From assembly GCA_902785945.1 (NCBI GenBank), contig CADAAR010000002.1:236633-300632 (forward strand): a stretch of DNA of 64,000 nucleotides. Reading direction: 5' to 3'. Under the pieces are notes generated by a model. It made no database searches. It was not told where the DNA came from and worked only from the letters and a program-made list of their open reading frames with translations. Shown here one piece after another: positions 35,465 through 43,830 of this stretch (positions are counted from its first letter, which is position 1; each line of letters opens with the position of its first letter). Source of the stretch: an uncultured Prevotellaceae bacterium (lineage in GTDB: Bacteria > Bacteroidota > Bacteroidia > Bacteroidales > Bacteroidaceae). Position numbers and translations under genes: made by a program.

Positions 35465-37006
35465 ATGGAAAAGAATTTATTTACAAAAGCATTATTTGCT
35501 ATGGGTGCAGTTGCCTTGATGGCTTCTTGCGCTAAGAACTCTGATGTATTCGATCAGAGCGCTGTTGACGCTCAGAAGAAAGCTGATGCACAAGCTGAAG
35601 TTGAGCAGTTGAAATTAGCTTACGCAGAAAACTTTGTTAAGAAGTATGGTGAGGTTGATCCCAACCAGTCTTGGGATTTCACATCGGGTGCAAAGTTAGG
35701 AACTCGTAGTACTACCGACAACTCCGCTCAAGCTGCCACTCAGATTCAAACCAGCCTGGTAGATGGTCTGAAGTTCTTCTATCGTGATTCTTGGGGGTTT
35801 GTTTATGCTCAAAGTAAGAATAATTATGCGGATAGAAACAGCCTCTACAATACTCTCAAGAACCTTCTTAAGGATGGCGAAACGCACCAGGGAGCACCTG
35901 TAGTATTGTCAGCTCCTACTAGCGATTTCTATATCTTCCCCGTTACAGCTCAGGGTCAATGGACACATGACCTGGAGGTTAAGGTGGGTGATCAGGCTCC
36001 TGTTAAGCTCTATTCCAAGACTTGGACAGACTTTTCTAAACCATATTTTAATGGTATCGAAAATAACATAGTGATGAAGGGTATCCACGTCCATGCTCCT
36101 ATTGGTACGCCTATCGATGTCTATCTTGACAATGTGAAATTTGGAAATACGAGCAAGCCATCAGTAGGCACCTTCAACGGTCAGGCCATTTATATCGACA
36201 CGCCAGCAAGTATGCTGATTTATCCAGGCTTCGATCTGAAGAAAAATGCCGTCATTAAGTGTATTGGTATTGAGGACATCAAATTAGATAGCGAGAATCC
36301 CAAAGCCGACAGGGACTACAACGATGTTGTACTGGTTGTAGTAGGTAATCCTGACGTACCCGGTGAAATCCCCGTGACAGAAGAAGAATATACTGTGCCC
36401 AGTAACGTCAGCAAGCGTTATATGATTGAGGATCTGGGTAGTGCTGATGACTTTGACTTCAACGACATCGTAGTTGATGTTTATCAGAACATCACTCAGG
36501 TATGGAAGCGTAAGCTTGCTGGTGACATTGAAATCAGCAATGAGTACGTTCGCACAGATTACGGCCCACAGGAAGCTATCATCCGCGCCATGGGTGGTAC
36601 ACTTGACTTCACGGTTACCATTGGTAACACAAGTTGGACCAAGAGCACGGGTGTGCCTTTCGATACCAACCTGACATCATTCAACATTGGTACGATGTAC
36701 AACACACAAAGTGGTTTTGACTATAATAAGGTACTTGCCAAATTCACCGTTACCGGTTGGAGTCCTGATAATAACAACATCAGTGTTGAGGTGGTGAAAA
36801 ACGTAGAAACCTCCGTTGACAATGACCACATCATCTACACTATTCCGTTCCCGAAGAAGGGTGCCATTCCTATGATTGTTGCTGTTGATGCCACTGAATC
36901 TTGGAGTTGGATGAACGAGCGCCAGGGTATTCCTGACTGGTGGATTTCAAATGATGACACAGTAACTACCGAAGATGAAGAAGTTCCTGTAGGGAATAAT
37001 CCGTAA
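35465..37006 (+). CDS. LruC/DUF4842-type surface lipoprotein
   Basis: The 513-residue lipoprotein (lipobox LMASC, Cys near residue 22) has the same plan as the protein at 19300: a helix AYAENFVKKYGEVDPNQSW, a beta-rich middle, an acidic KADRDYNDVVLVVVG loop and the DDFDFNDIVVDVYQ loop of the LruC domain, and WMNERQGIPDWW near the end. Upstream in-frame codons lie before the promoter and were rejected. Its base composition is less GC-rich than its relative at 19300. It faces its third relative across the duplicated prmC fragment. Confidence 0.85.
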   Translation: MEKNLFTKALFAMGAVALMASCAKNSDVFDQSAVDAQKKADAQAEVEQLKLAYAENFVKKYGEVDPNQSWDFTSGAKLGTRSTTDNSAQAATQIQTSLVDGLKFFYRDSWGFVYAQSKNNYADRNSLYNTLKNLLKDGETHQGAPVVLSAPTSDFYIFPVTAQGQWTHDLEVKVGDQAPVKLYSKTWTDFSKPYFNGIENNIVMKGIHVHAPIGTPIDVYLDNVKFGNTSKPSVGTFNGQAIYIDTPASMLIYPGFDLKKNAVIKCIGIEDIKLDSENPKADRDYNDVVLVVVGNPDVPGEIPVTEEEYTVPSNVSKRYMIEDLGSADDFDFNDIVVDVYQNITQVWKRKLAGDIEISNEYVRTDYGPQEAIIRAMGGTLDFTVTIGNTSWTKSTGVPFDTNLTSFNIGTMYNTQSGFDYNKVLAKFTVTGWSPDNNNISVEVVKNVETSVDNDHIIYTIPFPKKGAIPMIVAVDATESWSWMNERQGIPDWWISNDDTVTTEDEEVPVGNNP

Positions 37007-37021
37007 ATAAATTCTTTATAT

Positions 37022-37060
37022 AAAAGAAGCTGGCACCGATTGGATGCCAGCTTTCTTTTA
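37022..37060 (+). terminator. terminator after the second LruC-type gene
   Basis: AAGCTGGCA (37027-37035) pairs with TGCCAGCTT (37045-37053), flanked by A and T runs, so it can work in both directions. Confidence 0.85.
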
Positions 37061-37150
37061 TATTCATTGTAATCTCAATGATACTCTCGCTCGAGAAAAC
37101 TCAAAAAAGATTTGGTTTTCTTCTCACTTATTCGTATCTTTGCCGACGAT

Positions 37151-37288
37151 ATGAAATACGAAACACTCTGGCGCAGACTGACAGGCATTTATGACACGGA
37201 CGAGGCAAAGGCCATTGTCCGTTTGGTGCTGGTTGTCTGCGGGAAGGTGGAGGAACTGAGTCCGACGGCATGCGAAACGCTGGAAGCG
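37151..37288 (+). pseudogene. duplicated 5' fragment of prmC
   Basis: This stretch, with its -7 box TATCTTTG at 37135-37142, repeats the promoter and first codons of the prmC gene 1800 bases downstream. It encodes MKYETLWRRLTGIYDTDEAK and continues through VEELSPTACETLEA, then runs straight into a REP-like palindrome at 37289. It contains 25 bases missing from the downstream copy, so this fragment has the intact N-terminal frame while the other has the catalytic domain. After the palindrome the frame reads noise to a stop near 37420. Confidence 0.85.
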
Positions 37289-37357
37289 AATATCACAGGG
37301 GGACGGTTCTTTTGTGATATCGCCGATGTCACAAAAGAACCGTCCCCCTGTGATATT
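37289..37357. repeat. REP-like palindrome (copy A)
   Basis: A 69-bp near-perfect palindrome: left arm with CACAGGGGGACGGTTCTTTT, centre TGATATCGCCGATGTCA, and complementary right arm. It is identical in its arms to the copy inside prmC at 39195-39263. Confidence 0.9.
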
Positions 37358-37375
37358 CCGAGTTTCCAAGTGATC

Positions 37376-37408
37376 ATAAAAATCCCCGGTGCCTTGCGAC
37401 ACCGGGGG
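37376..37408 (-). terminator. terminator of the third LruC-type gene
   Basis: On the minus strand CCCCGGTG (37400-37407) pairs with CACCGGGG (37384-37391) and is followed by ATTTTTATG. It lies 24 bases after the gene's stop. Confidence 0.75.
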
Positions 37409-37431
37409 ATAGGTATTTGAGGAATCAAGCC

Positions 37432-38763
37432 TTATTCCTGAGGAATCTCATAAATATTCTCATTGATAAACGAAGCAGGAACAGACTCGATGCTTACGTA
37501 CTCAGTCATCCAAAGCTTGTCGGTACTTACGGCAACCATCATAGGAACATCGCCATTTTCGGGGAATTGGATGGTGTTCGTGTAATATTGACCGTCCTGA
37601 CCTCTAGTGTTAACCAAAACAGTAACATTATTGTCAGTGGGATCCCAGCCCGTTACAGGGAATTCAGCAAGAATCCACTCTCCATTAGGAGGCAAAGTGT
37701 TGTACATCTTGTCTTCCTCTGCTGCAACAAGTTCACCATCTACATTAATCTGGCTGCCTTCCTTGCTCCATGTTGTATTACCAACCTTAATGGTAATGTT
37801 ATATGTACCACCCAAAGCGCGAACATAGCATGTCTGAGAGCCATCGGGGAGCTGGATAACGTCGAACACGATATCGTTGAAGTCGAAGTCACCAATTCTA
37901 CCAAGATCCTCAACCATATAACGCTTGCCATAAGCAACCGGAGATGGTGGTGTGACATAATCTAACACCTGAATCCAGCAAATCAGGTCAGAGTAGTTAT
38001 TATCGCCATCGCAATCGAAAGCAATATAAGTTCTGCCGCTAGCCACAGTAAACAACTTACACTTTTCTAAAGTTCTCTTCGTATACTCTTCGTTAGCATT
38101 AGCGGGTTCAGCATAAACCCACCAGCGAGCATTGTCTGCATTTACCCAAGAAAGCGTATTAATTTCACGCCAAGAATTAAAATTCAGATTTTCAGTACCT
38201 GAAACATAAGTACCATAAGAATACCAAACATCTTTATTATAATATGTACTATATTTGGCGTTTACCTTCACTTCAAGGCTAGTATTTACGGTTTCGTTAT
38301 TATATGTGTATTCTGCACCAAGGTGGTAATAGTTGTACCTAGCTTTATATCCATGAGAGAATGCAGGACGCAGATTTACCTTAGAATAAGTATAGGGGAA
38401 ATTTACGGGCTCTATAGATTCAGACAATACTTTACTTTTAACCTCTTCATAGTCAGCTATAAGATATTGTTTGAAATCACTTCCTTTCACTAACTCATTC
38501 CTACCTTCACTATAAGTCTTCTGATTCCATACCATAACCGGTGCGGCTTCTCCTGCACGGGTTGCCTTACCATAATGACCAGTGAAGTCCCAAGACTGGT
38601 TGGGATCGATGGCACCATACTTCTTCACGAAAGCATCTTTGTACTGAATTTTTGCTAACTCTGCAGGGTTACTTGCAGTCTCGAAGCCGTCATCTTTCGA
38701 GCAGCTTGCGAATGCAGCGCATACACAAAGCGCGGCCATTCCTTTGATTAAATTCTTTTTCAT
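37432..38763 (-). CDS. LruC/DUF4842-type surface lipoprotein
   Basis: The 443-residue lipoprotein (lipobox FASC, Cys near 20) shares the helix YKDAFVKKYGAIDPNQSW with the two relatives, followed by an unusual Tyr/Asn-rich middle, DCDGDNNYSDLICWIQV and the LruC loop IGDFDFNDIVFDVIQ. It ends VASTDK-like, then PASFINENIYEIPQE. It is oriented against the others and lies exactly between the truncated and frameshifted copies of prmC, which suggests its insertion or a local duplication split that gene region. Confidence 0.85.
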   Translation of the reverse strand: MKKNLIKGMAALCVCAAFASCSKDDGFETASNPAELAKIQYKDAFVKKYGAIDPNQSWDFTGHYGKATRAGEAAPVMVWNQKTYSEGRNELVKGSDFKQYLIADYEEVKSKVLSESIEPVNFPYTYSKVNLRPAFSHGYKARYNYYHLGAEYTYNNETVNTSLEVKVNAKYSTYYNKDVWYSYGTYVSGTENLNFNSWREINTLSWVNADNARWWVYAEPANANEEYTKRTLEKCKLFTVASGRTYIAFDCDGDNNYSDLICWIQVLDYVTPPSPVAYGKRYMVEDLGRIGDFDFNDIVFDVIQLPDGSQTCYVRALGGTYNITIKVGNTTWSKEGSQINVDGELVAAEEDKMYNTLPPNGEWILAEFPVTGWDPTDNNVTVLVNTRGQDGQYYTNTIQFPENGDVPMMVAVSTDKLWMTEYVSIESVPASFINENIYEIPQE

Positions 38764-38828
38764 AAAAGCATTTTTTAGTGATTAAAATTTTTACTTTATG
38801 GTTTGTACAAATGTACTATTTTCATGGG

Positions 38829-38836
38829 CAAAAGTA
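38829..38836 (-). promoter_or_regulatory. -7 box of the third LruC-type gene
   Basis: Minus-strand TACTTTTGCCC matches TAnnTTTG, 66 bases before the ATG at 38763. Confidence 0.5.
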
Positions 38837-38950
38837 CAAATTAATCCTATAACACAATAAGGCCAGTGTGTACATTTAGGATTATTTAACATGTAACACT
38901 GACACTTGTCAGGACAAGATTGGAAAAAAAATAGTATCTTTGCCGACGAT

Positions 38951-39780
38951 ATGAAATACGAAACACTCTGGCGCAGACTGACAGGCATTTATGACACGGA
39001 CGAGGCAAAGGCCATTGTCCGTTTGGTGCTGGGAGTCCGACGGCATGCGAAACGCTGGAAGCGATGATGTGTCGGCTGGAACAGGGCGAGCCCGTGCAGT
39101 ATGTGTTGGGCACAGCGGAATTCTGCGGACGGCGGTTTTATGTGGCGCCTGGGGTGCTGATTCCAAGACCGGAGACAGGAGAGCTTTGTCGGATGATATC
39201 ACAGGGGGACGGTTCTTTTGTGATATCGCCGATGTCACAAAAGAACCGTCCCCCTGTGATATCCGTGCTCGATGTAGGAACGGGAAGCGGGTGTATCGCG
39301 ATTACGCTGGCGCTGGAGATGCCTCAAGCAAAAGTGACGGCATGGGACATCTCCGATGATGCCCTCCGCATCGCAAAGAAGAATGCAGAAGTCCTCGGTG
39401 CAGAGGTGGCTTTCGAAAAACGTGATGTCCTCGATTCTTCACTCTTAACTCTTCACTCTTCACTCCCCCTGTGGGATGTGATCGTGAGCAATCCACCGTA
39501 TGTGTGCGAGAAGGAGGCTGCAGAGATGGAACGCCACGTGCTGGAGCACGAGCCGTACCTGGCGCTGTTTGTGCCCGACGACGACCCGCTGCGGTTTTAT
39601 CGCGCCATCGCGGAATATGGCGTAACGGCCCTGAAGCCCAACGGGCTGCTCTACTTTGAACTGAACCCGCTCTATGCCCACGAGACAGAGGCGATGCTCA
39701 AGAAACTGGGCTACGTAGAAACGGAAATCAAACAAGACCAGTTTGGCAAACAACGATTCCTTAAAACTAAAAAGATATGA
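38951..39780 (+). pseudogene. prmC: peptide chain release factor glutamine methyltransferase, frameshifted
   Basis: PrmC methylates the Gln of the GGQ motif of release factors. The catalytic part is intact in the frame from 39064: VLDVGTGSGCIAI (SAM binding) and IVSNPPYV. The N-terminal part begins at ATG 38951 in another frame. Comparison with the fragment at 37151 shows 25 bases missing near 39030; restoring them joins both parts into one full-length protein. As it stands the cell could only make a protein from about 39064, lacking most of the N-terminal release-factor-binding helices. Two repeats are inserted in the coding region: a REP-like palindrome between RPETGELCRM and SVLDVG, and a TTCACTC repeat giving SSLLTLHSSL before the NPPY motif. 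It overlaps recX by 4 bases. Confidence 0.85.
39195..39263. repeat. REP-like palindrome inside prmC (copy B)
   Basis: The 69-bp palindrome (arms with CACAGGGGGACGGTTCTTTT and its complement) adds exactly 23 codons in frame, read as SQGDGSFVISPMSQKNRPPV with flanking residues. The family's usual sequence goes directly from the RPETE-type motif region to the SAM-binding motif, so this is an insertion in a linker. Confidence 0.9.
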
Positions 39781-40262
39781 AAAAAGAAATGACCGAACAA
39801 GAGGCCTTTCTGCAACTGGCCTCGATGTGTGCCAAGGCAGAGCACTGTCAGCACGAGATGTTGGAGAAGATGCGGAAATGGGAAGTGCCGGAAACGGTGC
39901 AGGCCCGTGTGATGGCGCGACTCGTGAAGGAGCGCTATGTAGACGACGAACGCTATGCCCGCGCCTTTGTGAAAGACAAGATACGCTACAACAAATGGGG
40001 GCGCAGGAAGGTGCAGCAGGCGCTCTGGATGAAACGCATTGACGACGATATCCAACAGACGGTGCTCAACGAAGTGGACGACGAGGAGTATCTGCGTGTG
40101 CTGAAGCCCCTGCTGAAACAGAAAAGCAAGAGCATCAAGGCGGAGAACGACTTCGAACGCAACCAGAAGCTGGTGCGCTTCGCCCTCGGACGAGGCTTTA
40201 CCTTCGACATCATCAAGCAGTGTCTCAACGTCGACGATATCGACGAGGAAGACTATGATTAG
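39777..40262 (+). CDS. recX: RecX-family regulatory protein
   Basis: The 161-residue all-helical protein fits RecX, which restrains RecA filaments. Typical segments are LASMCAKAEHCQHEMLEKM, DDERYARAFVKDKIRYNKWG and the RRKVQQALWMK helix. It overlaps prmC by 4 bases and comF by 8 bases, so the three genes form one tightly packed operon. Confidence 0.85.
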   Translation: MKKEMTEQEAFLQLASMCAKAEHCQHEMLEKMRKWEVPETVQARVMARLVKERYVDDERYARAFVKDKIRYNKWGRRKVQQALWMKRIDDDIQQTVLNEVDDEEYLRVLKPLLKQKSKSIKAENDFERNQKLVRFALGRGFTFDIIKQCLNVDDIDEEDYD

Positions 40263-40950
40263 TTTTTGGAGTAGGTTGTTGGATCTGATTTCACCGCGGC
40301 TGTGTGTGGTCTGCGGCAACAGGCTCGCTGTGACGGAGGAGGTGGTGTGCAGCAAATGCTACCTGCATCTGCCGCGCACCGACTTCGGCCACGACCTCTA
40401 CGAGAACGTGATGGCCAAGCTGTTCTGGGGACAAATCAAACTGGAGAAAGCCACCGCCCTGTTTTACTATGAGCCACACGCCGAGACCGTACAGATTCTC
40501 TACGAAATGAAATACAAGAGCCACCCCGAGATAGGTGTGGTGATGGGAAGGCTGATGGCCAAGGAACTGATGAAGAGCGGACTGTTTGAGGATATCGACG
40601 CCCTTGTGCCCGTGCCGTTGGCAAAGAAACGCGAACACGAACGCGGTTATAACCAGAGTCTGGAACTGGCGAAGGGTGTGAGCGAGGTAACGCATCTGCC
40701 CATCGCCAACCAGGTGGTGAGGCGCACGAAGTTTGTGGACAGTCAGACACATCGTGGCCGTTGGGAGCGCAACGAGAACGTAGAAGGCGTATTCGAGCTC
40801 GTTGATGGCGACAGCCTCAGCGGGAAGCATGTGCTGCTGATTGACGATGTGGTGACTACTGGCGCCACCATCATTGCCTGTGCGCAGGAAATGCAGAAGG
40901 CGAGCAACGTCAGAATCAGCGTGCTCGCCCTCGGTTTCGCAAAATCGTAA
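40255..40950 (+). CDS. comF: ComF-family phosphoribosyltransferase-like protein
   Basis: The 231-residue protein has an N-terminal zinc-ribbon (CVVCGNRL ... CSKCYLHLP) and a C-terminal PRTase domain with LLIDDVVTTGATI. ComF homologues are linked to natural transformation, but many are present in non-competent bacteria and their reaction is unsettled. The gene closes the prmC-recX-comF operon; a simple repeat of CTTCTTACTT type fills the space to the convergent esterase gene. Confidence 0.85.
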   Translation: MISFWSRLLDLISPRLCVVCGNRLAVTEEVVCSKCYLHLPRTDFGHDLYENVMAKLFWGQIKLEKATALFYYEPHAETVQILYEMKYKSHPEIGVVMGRLMAKELMKSGLFEDIDALVPVPLAKKREHERGYNQSLELAKGVSEVTHLPIANQVVRRTKFVDSQTHRGRWERNENVEGVFELVDGDSLSGKHVLLIDDVVTTGATIIACAQEMQKASNVRISVLALGFAKS

Positions 40951-40980
40951 GGGACCTTCTTACTTCTTCCCTCTTACATC

Positions 40981-42462
40981 TTACTTCTTTAGTTCCTCTG
41001 CAATGATCTGTGCCATGCGACGGGCACCCTTGTCGTCGGGATGGATGCCGTCGGCGAGCATCTTGTCACCATCGTTGGCATAGAGCGTGTGGAGGTCGAT
41101 GACCTTCAGATTGTATTTCGCAGCCACTTCTTTCTGAATGGGGATGATGCCGTTGACAATCACAGAATCATTGATGTTCCACGTAGACTTAAAGGCGGGG
41201 ATGGGCGTGCAGAGATAGATCTGCGGCTTTGCAAGCTCAACAGCACGGCCTTTCTTTTTCCCCTTGGCTTTCTTTGCAGGCTGAGCGAGCGCAGGACAGA
41301 TGGTGGTGACCATCTGCTCGAGGTCCTGACGGAACTCAGCATTGTACTGCCAGTTCTCGGGCTTCGAGTCGTTGGTGCCCAGTTTGATGATCACGATGTC
41401 GGGCTTGAAGGCGAGGGCATCGCGCCACGCCTGCTCGTTCATATAAGGATAGTCACCTTTGTTGAGCATGGTACGGGCGCTTACACCGAAGTTCTTCACG
41501 CAGTAGCCGTCGCCCAGCATACGCTGCAACTGTGCGGGATAGCCGTTGCGCGGGGCGAGGTCGATGCCGTGACCGTCGGTGATGCTGTTGCCGATGCAGG
41601 CCACACGGATAGCGTCCTGCTTGGGCGCCTTCAGCTGGTCGAGCCACTTGCCGAGGGTGGCGAGCATCTCGTTGTGATAAGCAAACCACTGGCCGAAGCC
41701 GTAGCCGTGACCACCCGTAGGATAGAGCAGCAGCATACAGTCGTTGCCGGCATTACGCATGGCGGTGTAATAAGTCAGACCGTTGGTGAATGGCGGCACA
41801 AGGTTATCGTCGCCCGACATGATGATGCAGGCAGGCGGGGTGATATGACGCTGAACGGCATTGTTGGTAGAGAACTCACGCACGATCTTCGGGTCCTTCT
41901 GGTCCTCGCCGAGGAAGTTGCGGCACGACCAAACATGCGACACCTTCTCGTCCATCGAGATGACGGGATAGAAGAGGATGGTAAAGTCGGGACGCACGTC
42001 ATACTCGGAGTGGGTGGAGATGACTGAAGCCAGGTGACCACCGGCCGAGAAGCCCATGATACCCACGTCGCGAGGATTGATGCCCCAGATGGCTGCTGAG
42101 TCGCGCACGATGCGGAAACCCTGCCAGACGTCGCTCATCGGGATCATACGGTTGCCTTCGGGCAGACGATAGTTCACCACGAAATAGGCGATGCCCTTCT
42201 GGTTGAGCCAGTCGGCAGCCATCGTGCCCTCGTGGGTGTTAGACAATACGGAGTAGCCGCCGCCAGGAATGCCCACAATGGCTTTGCCAGAGGGTTTCGT
42301 GGGGAGGAAACACACCATTTGTGCCTTACCATCTTCCGTTAGATTGAGTGTAAACTTACGCGCGGTCTGGTCGGTCTTTCCGGGCTCTGCCATCCGCGGC
42401 ATCTGCGCCTGTACCATCAGGGTTGCGCAGAACAAAGTAGTCAGAAATAAAATCCTTTTCAT
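40981..42462 (-). CDS. secreted two-domain esterase (alpha/beta hydrolase plus SGNH hydrolase)
   Basis: The 493-residue protein has a signal peptide (LFLTTLFCATLMVQAQ), then an alpha/beta hydrolase domain (about 45-275) with the BD-FAE-like IPGGGYSVLS oxyanion segment, GFSAGGH nucleophile and GGHGYGFG base, followed by an SGNH/GDSL domain (about 285-490) with GNSITDG, LGTNDS and DGIHPD. Two unrelated esterase folds in one chain suggest removal of different ester groups, such as acetyl groups on plant xylan or pectin. A Lys-rich loop (AKKAKGKKKGRA) interrupts the second domain. Substrate is inferred only. Confidence 0.87.
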   Translation of the reverse strand: MKRILFLTTLFCATLMVQAQMPRMAEPGKTDQTARKFTLNLTEDGKAQMVCFLPTKPSGKAIVGIPGGGYSVLSNTHEGTMAADWLNQKGIAYFVVNYRLPEGNRMIPMSDVWQGFRIVRDSAAIWGINPRDVGIMGFSAGGHLASVISTHSEYDVRPDFTILFYPVISMDEKVSHVWSCRNFLGEDQKDPKIVREFSTNNAVQRHITPPACIIMSGDDNLVPPFTNGLTYYTAMRNAGNDCMLLLYPTGGHGYGFGQWFAYHNEMLATLGKWLDQLKAPKQDAIRVACIGNSITDGHGIDLAPRNGYPAQLQRMLGDGYCVKNFGVSARTMLNKGDYPYMNEQAWRDALAFKPDIVIIKLGTNDSKPENWQYNAEFRQDLEQMVTTICPALAQPAKKAKGKKKGRAVELAKPQIYLCTPIPAFKSTWNINDSVIVNGIIPIQKEVAAKYNLKVIDLHTLYANDGDKMLADGIHPDDKGARRMAQIIAEELKK

Positions 42463-42512
42463 ATTAGCAATTTTGAGTAATGAGTTGATAATCTAGGTGC
42501 AAAGATACAAAA

Positions 42513-42545
42513 TATTCACTATTCACTATTACTATTCACTATTTT
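42513..42545. repeat. TTCACTA simple repeat upstream of pyrE
   Basis: Tandem ATTCACT units (ATTCACTATTCACTATTACT and continuation) lie immediately before the pyrE -7 box, in the spot where the -33 element should be. Confidence 0.75.
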
Positions 42546-42549
42546 TTTG

Positions 42550-42557
42550 TACCTTTG
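42550..42557 (+). promoter_or_regulatory. -7 box of pyrE
   Basis: TACCTTTGCAC matches TAnnTTTG, 22 bases before the ATG at 42580. The upstream side is formed by the TTCACTA repeat. Confidence 0.65.
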
Positions 42558-42579
42558 CACGCAAATTATACATTATATT

Positions 42580-43215
42580 ATGGATATCAAGCATCAATTA
42601 GCCAAGAAACTGATGGATATCAAGGCCATCAAGTTGCAGCCGAACGACCCGTTTACATGGGCCTCGGGCTGGAAGTCACCCATCTATACCGACAACCGCA
42701 AGACACTGTCGTACGCCGACGTGCGTTCGTTTGTGAAACTCGAGCTCTGTCACGCCATTCAGGAGAATTTCCCTGAGGCCGAGGCAGTGGCTGGCGTGGC
42801 TACAGGCGCCATCGCACAAGGTGCCCTCGTGGCCGATCAGCTCGGATTGCCGTTCAGCTATGTTCGTCCGAAGCCGAAGGATCACGGCATGGGCAACCAG
42901 ATAGAGGGTGAGATTGAGAAAGGTGCGAAGGTCGTGGTGGTAGAGGATCTGATTTCTACCGGCGGCTCGTCGCTGAAGGCTGTCGCTGCCCTGCGCGAAT
43001 ACGGTGTCGAGGTGGTGGGTATGGTGGCATCGTTCACCTACGGCTTCCCCGTGGCAGAGAAGGCTTTTGAGGAGGCTGGCGTGAAGCTCATCACACTGAG
43101 CAACTACGAGGCAGTGGTTGAAGAGGCCGCCAAGACCGGTTATATCAAGGAAGAAGACAAGGCTGTGCTCGCTGAATGGCGCAAGAACCCCACAAAGTGG
43201 GGGAGTGAAGAGTGA
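42580..43215 (+). CDS. pyrE: orotate phosphoribosyltransferase
   Basis: The 211-residue enzyme makes OMP from orotate and PRPP in pyrimidine synthesis. The PRPP loop VVVVEDLISTGGSSLK and the dimer loop SYVRPKPKDHGMGNQ are present, and the start MDIKHQLAKKLMDI fits the family. The last codons GGG-AGT-GAA-GAG-TGA come from the left arm of the inverted-repeat element that begins at 43204, so the C-terminal SEE and the stop codon are supplied by the element. Confidence 0.95.
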   Translation: MDIKHQLAKKLMDIKAIKLQPNDPFTWASGWKSPIYTDNRKTLSYADVRSFVKLELCHAIQENFPEAEAVAGVATGAIAQGALVADQLGLPFSYVRPKPKDHGMGNQIEGEIEKGAKVVVVEDLISTGGSSLKAVAALREYGVEVVGMVASFTYGFPVAEKAFEEAGVKLITLSNYEAVVEEAAKTGYIKEEDKAVLAEWRKNPTKWGSEE

Positions 43216-43390
43216 AGAATGAAGAGTGAAGAATTTGCTACCGCACTCCAATAGTTCTCAAGATGTCGAAGCAGTTTTTCACATTTCATGCATCACTCGG
43301 CCAATTTATAATATTAATAATATGAGTGAACTTGTGGGTTTGATGAATAGCGGAAGCAAATTCTTCACTCTTCATTCTTCACTCTTAACT
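43204..43390. mobile_element. MITE-like element 1 with 41-nt inverted arms
   Basis: Left arm 43204-43244 and right arm 43350-43390 are 41-nt inverted repeats with about two mismatches, starting AGTGAAGAGTGAAGAATGAA and ending in TTTGCTACCGC. The 105-bp interior has no gene. It keeps AATATGAGTG 21 bases before the right arm, as does element 2, so it looks like a deletion derivative of the gene-bearing form. No clear target duplication was seen. Confidence 0.85.
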
Positions 43391-43398
43391 TAAAAAAT

Positions 43399-43830
43399 AT
43401 GGGATTATTCGGAAGTGAAAGCAAATTCGAGAGTAGTGTAAAGCAGATACCCTACCCTCAGCAGGCTGTGTATGATAACATCAGCGACCTGCGCAACCTT
43501 GAGAAGGTACAAGACCGTGTGCCCGAAGATAAGGTGAACGACTTCAAGTACGACGAGGATACCGTGAGCCTGAACGTCGCCCCTGTGGGTGAGCTGAAGC
43601 TGCGCATCTGCGACCGCGAGGAGCCGAAGTGCGTGAAGTTTGAGACGGTGCAGTCGCCCGTGCCCTTCAACCTCTGGATTCAGGTGTTGCCTGTGGATGA
43701 GCAGAACTCGAAGATGAAGCTGACGCTGAAGGCGGAACTCAATCCCTTTATCAAGGGCATGGTAGAGAAACCCCTGCAGGACGGCCTCGAGAAGATTGCC
43801 GACGCCCTGGCACAGGTGCACTACGTTTGA
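43399..43830 (+). CDS. SRPBCC-family (START-like) protein
   Basis: The 143-residue protein has the pattern of the helix-grip SRPBCC/polyketide-cyclase-like fold: a helix after YPQQAVYDNISDLRNL, several strands and a long C-terminal helix (FIKGMVEKPLQDGLEKIADA). Such proteins bind hydrophobic ligands; none is suggested by context. Its stop TGA at 43828-43830 touches the left arm of element 2. It lies between pyrE and argH, each gene followed by one inverted-repeat element. Confidence 0.8.
   Translation: MGLFGSESKFESSVKQIPYPQQAVYDNISDLRNLEKVQDRVPEDKVNDFKYDEDTVSLNVAPVGELKLRICDREEPKCVKFETVQSPVPFNLWIQVLPVDEQNSKMKLTLKAELNPFIKGMVEKPLQDGLEKIADALAQVHYV

Noticed and set aside
37112-37420. A 102-residue protein gene
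   Set aside because: The frame consists of the prmC N-terminus, the palindrome and a terminator hairpin read through; it is a truncated duplicate, not a gene.
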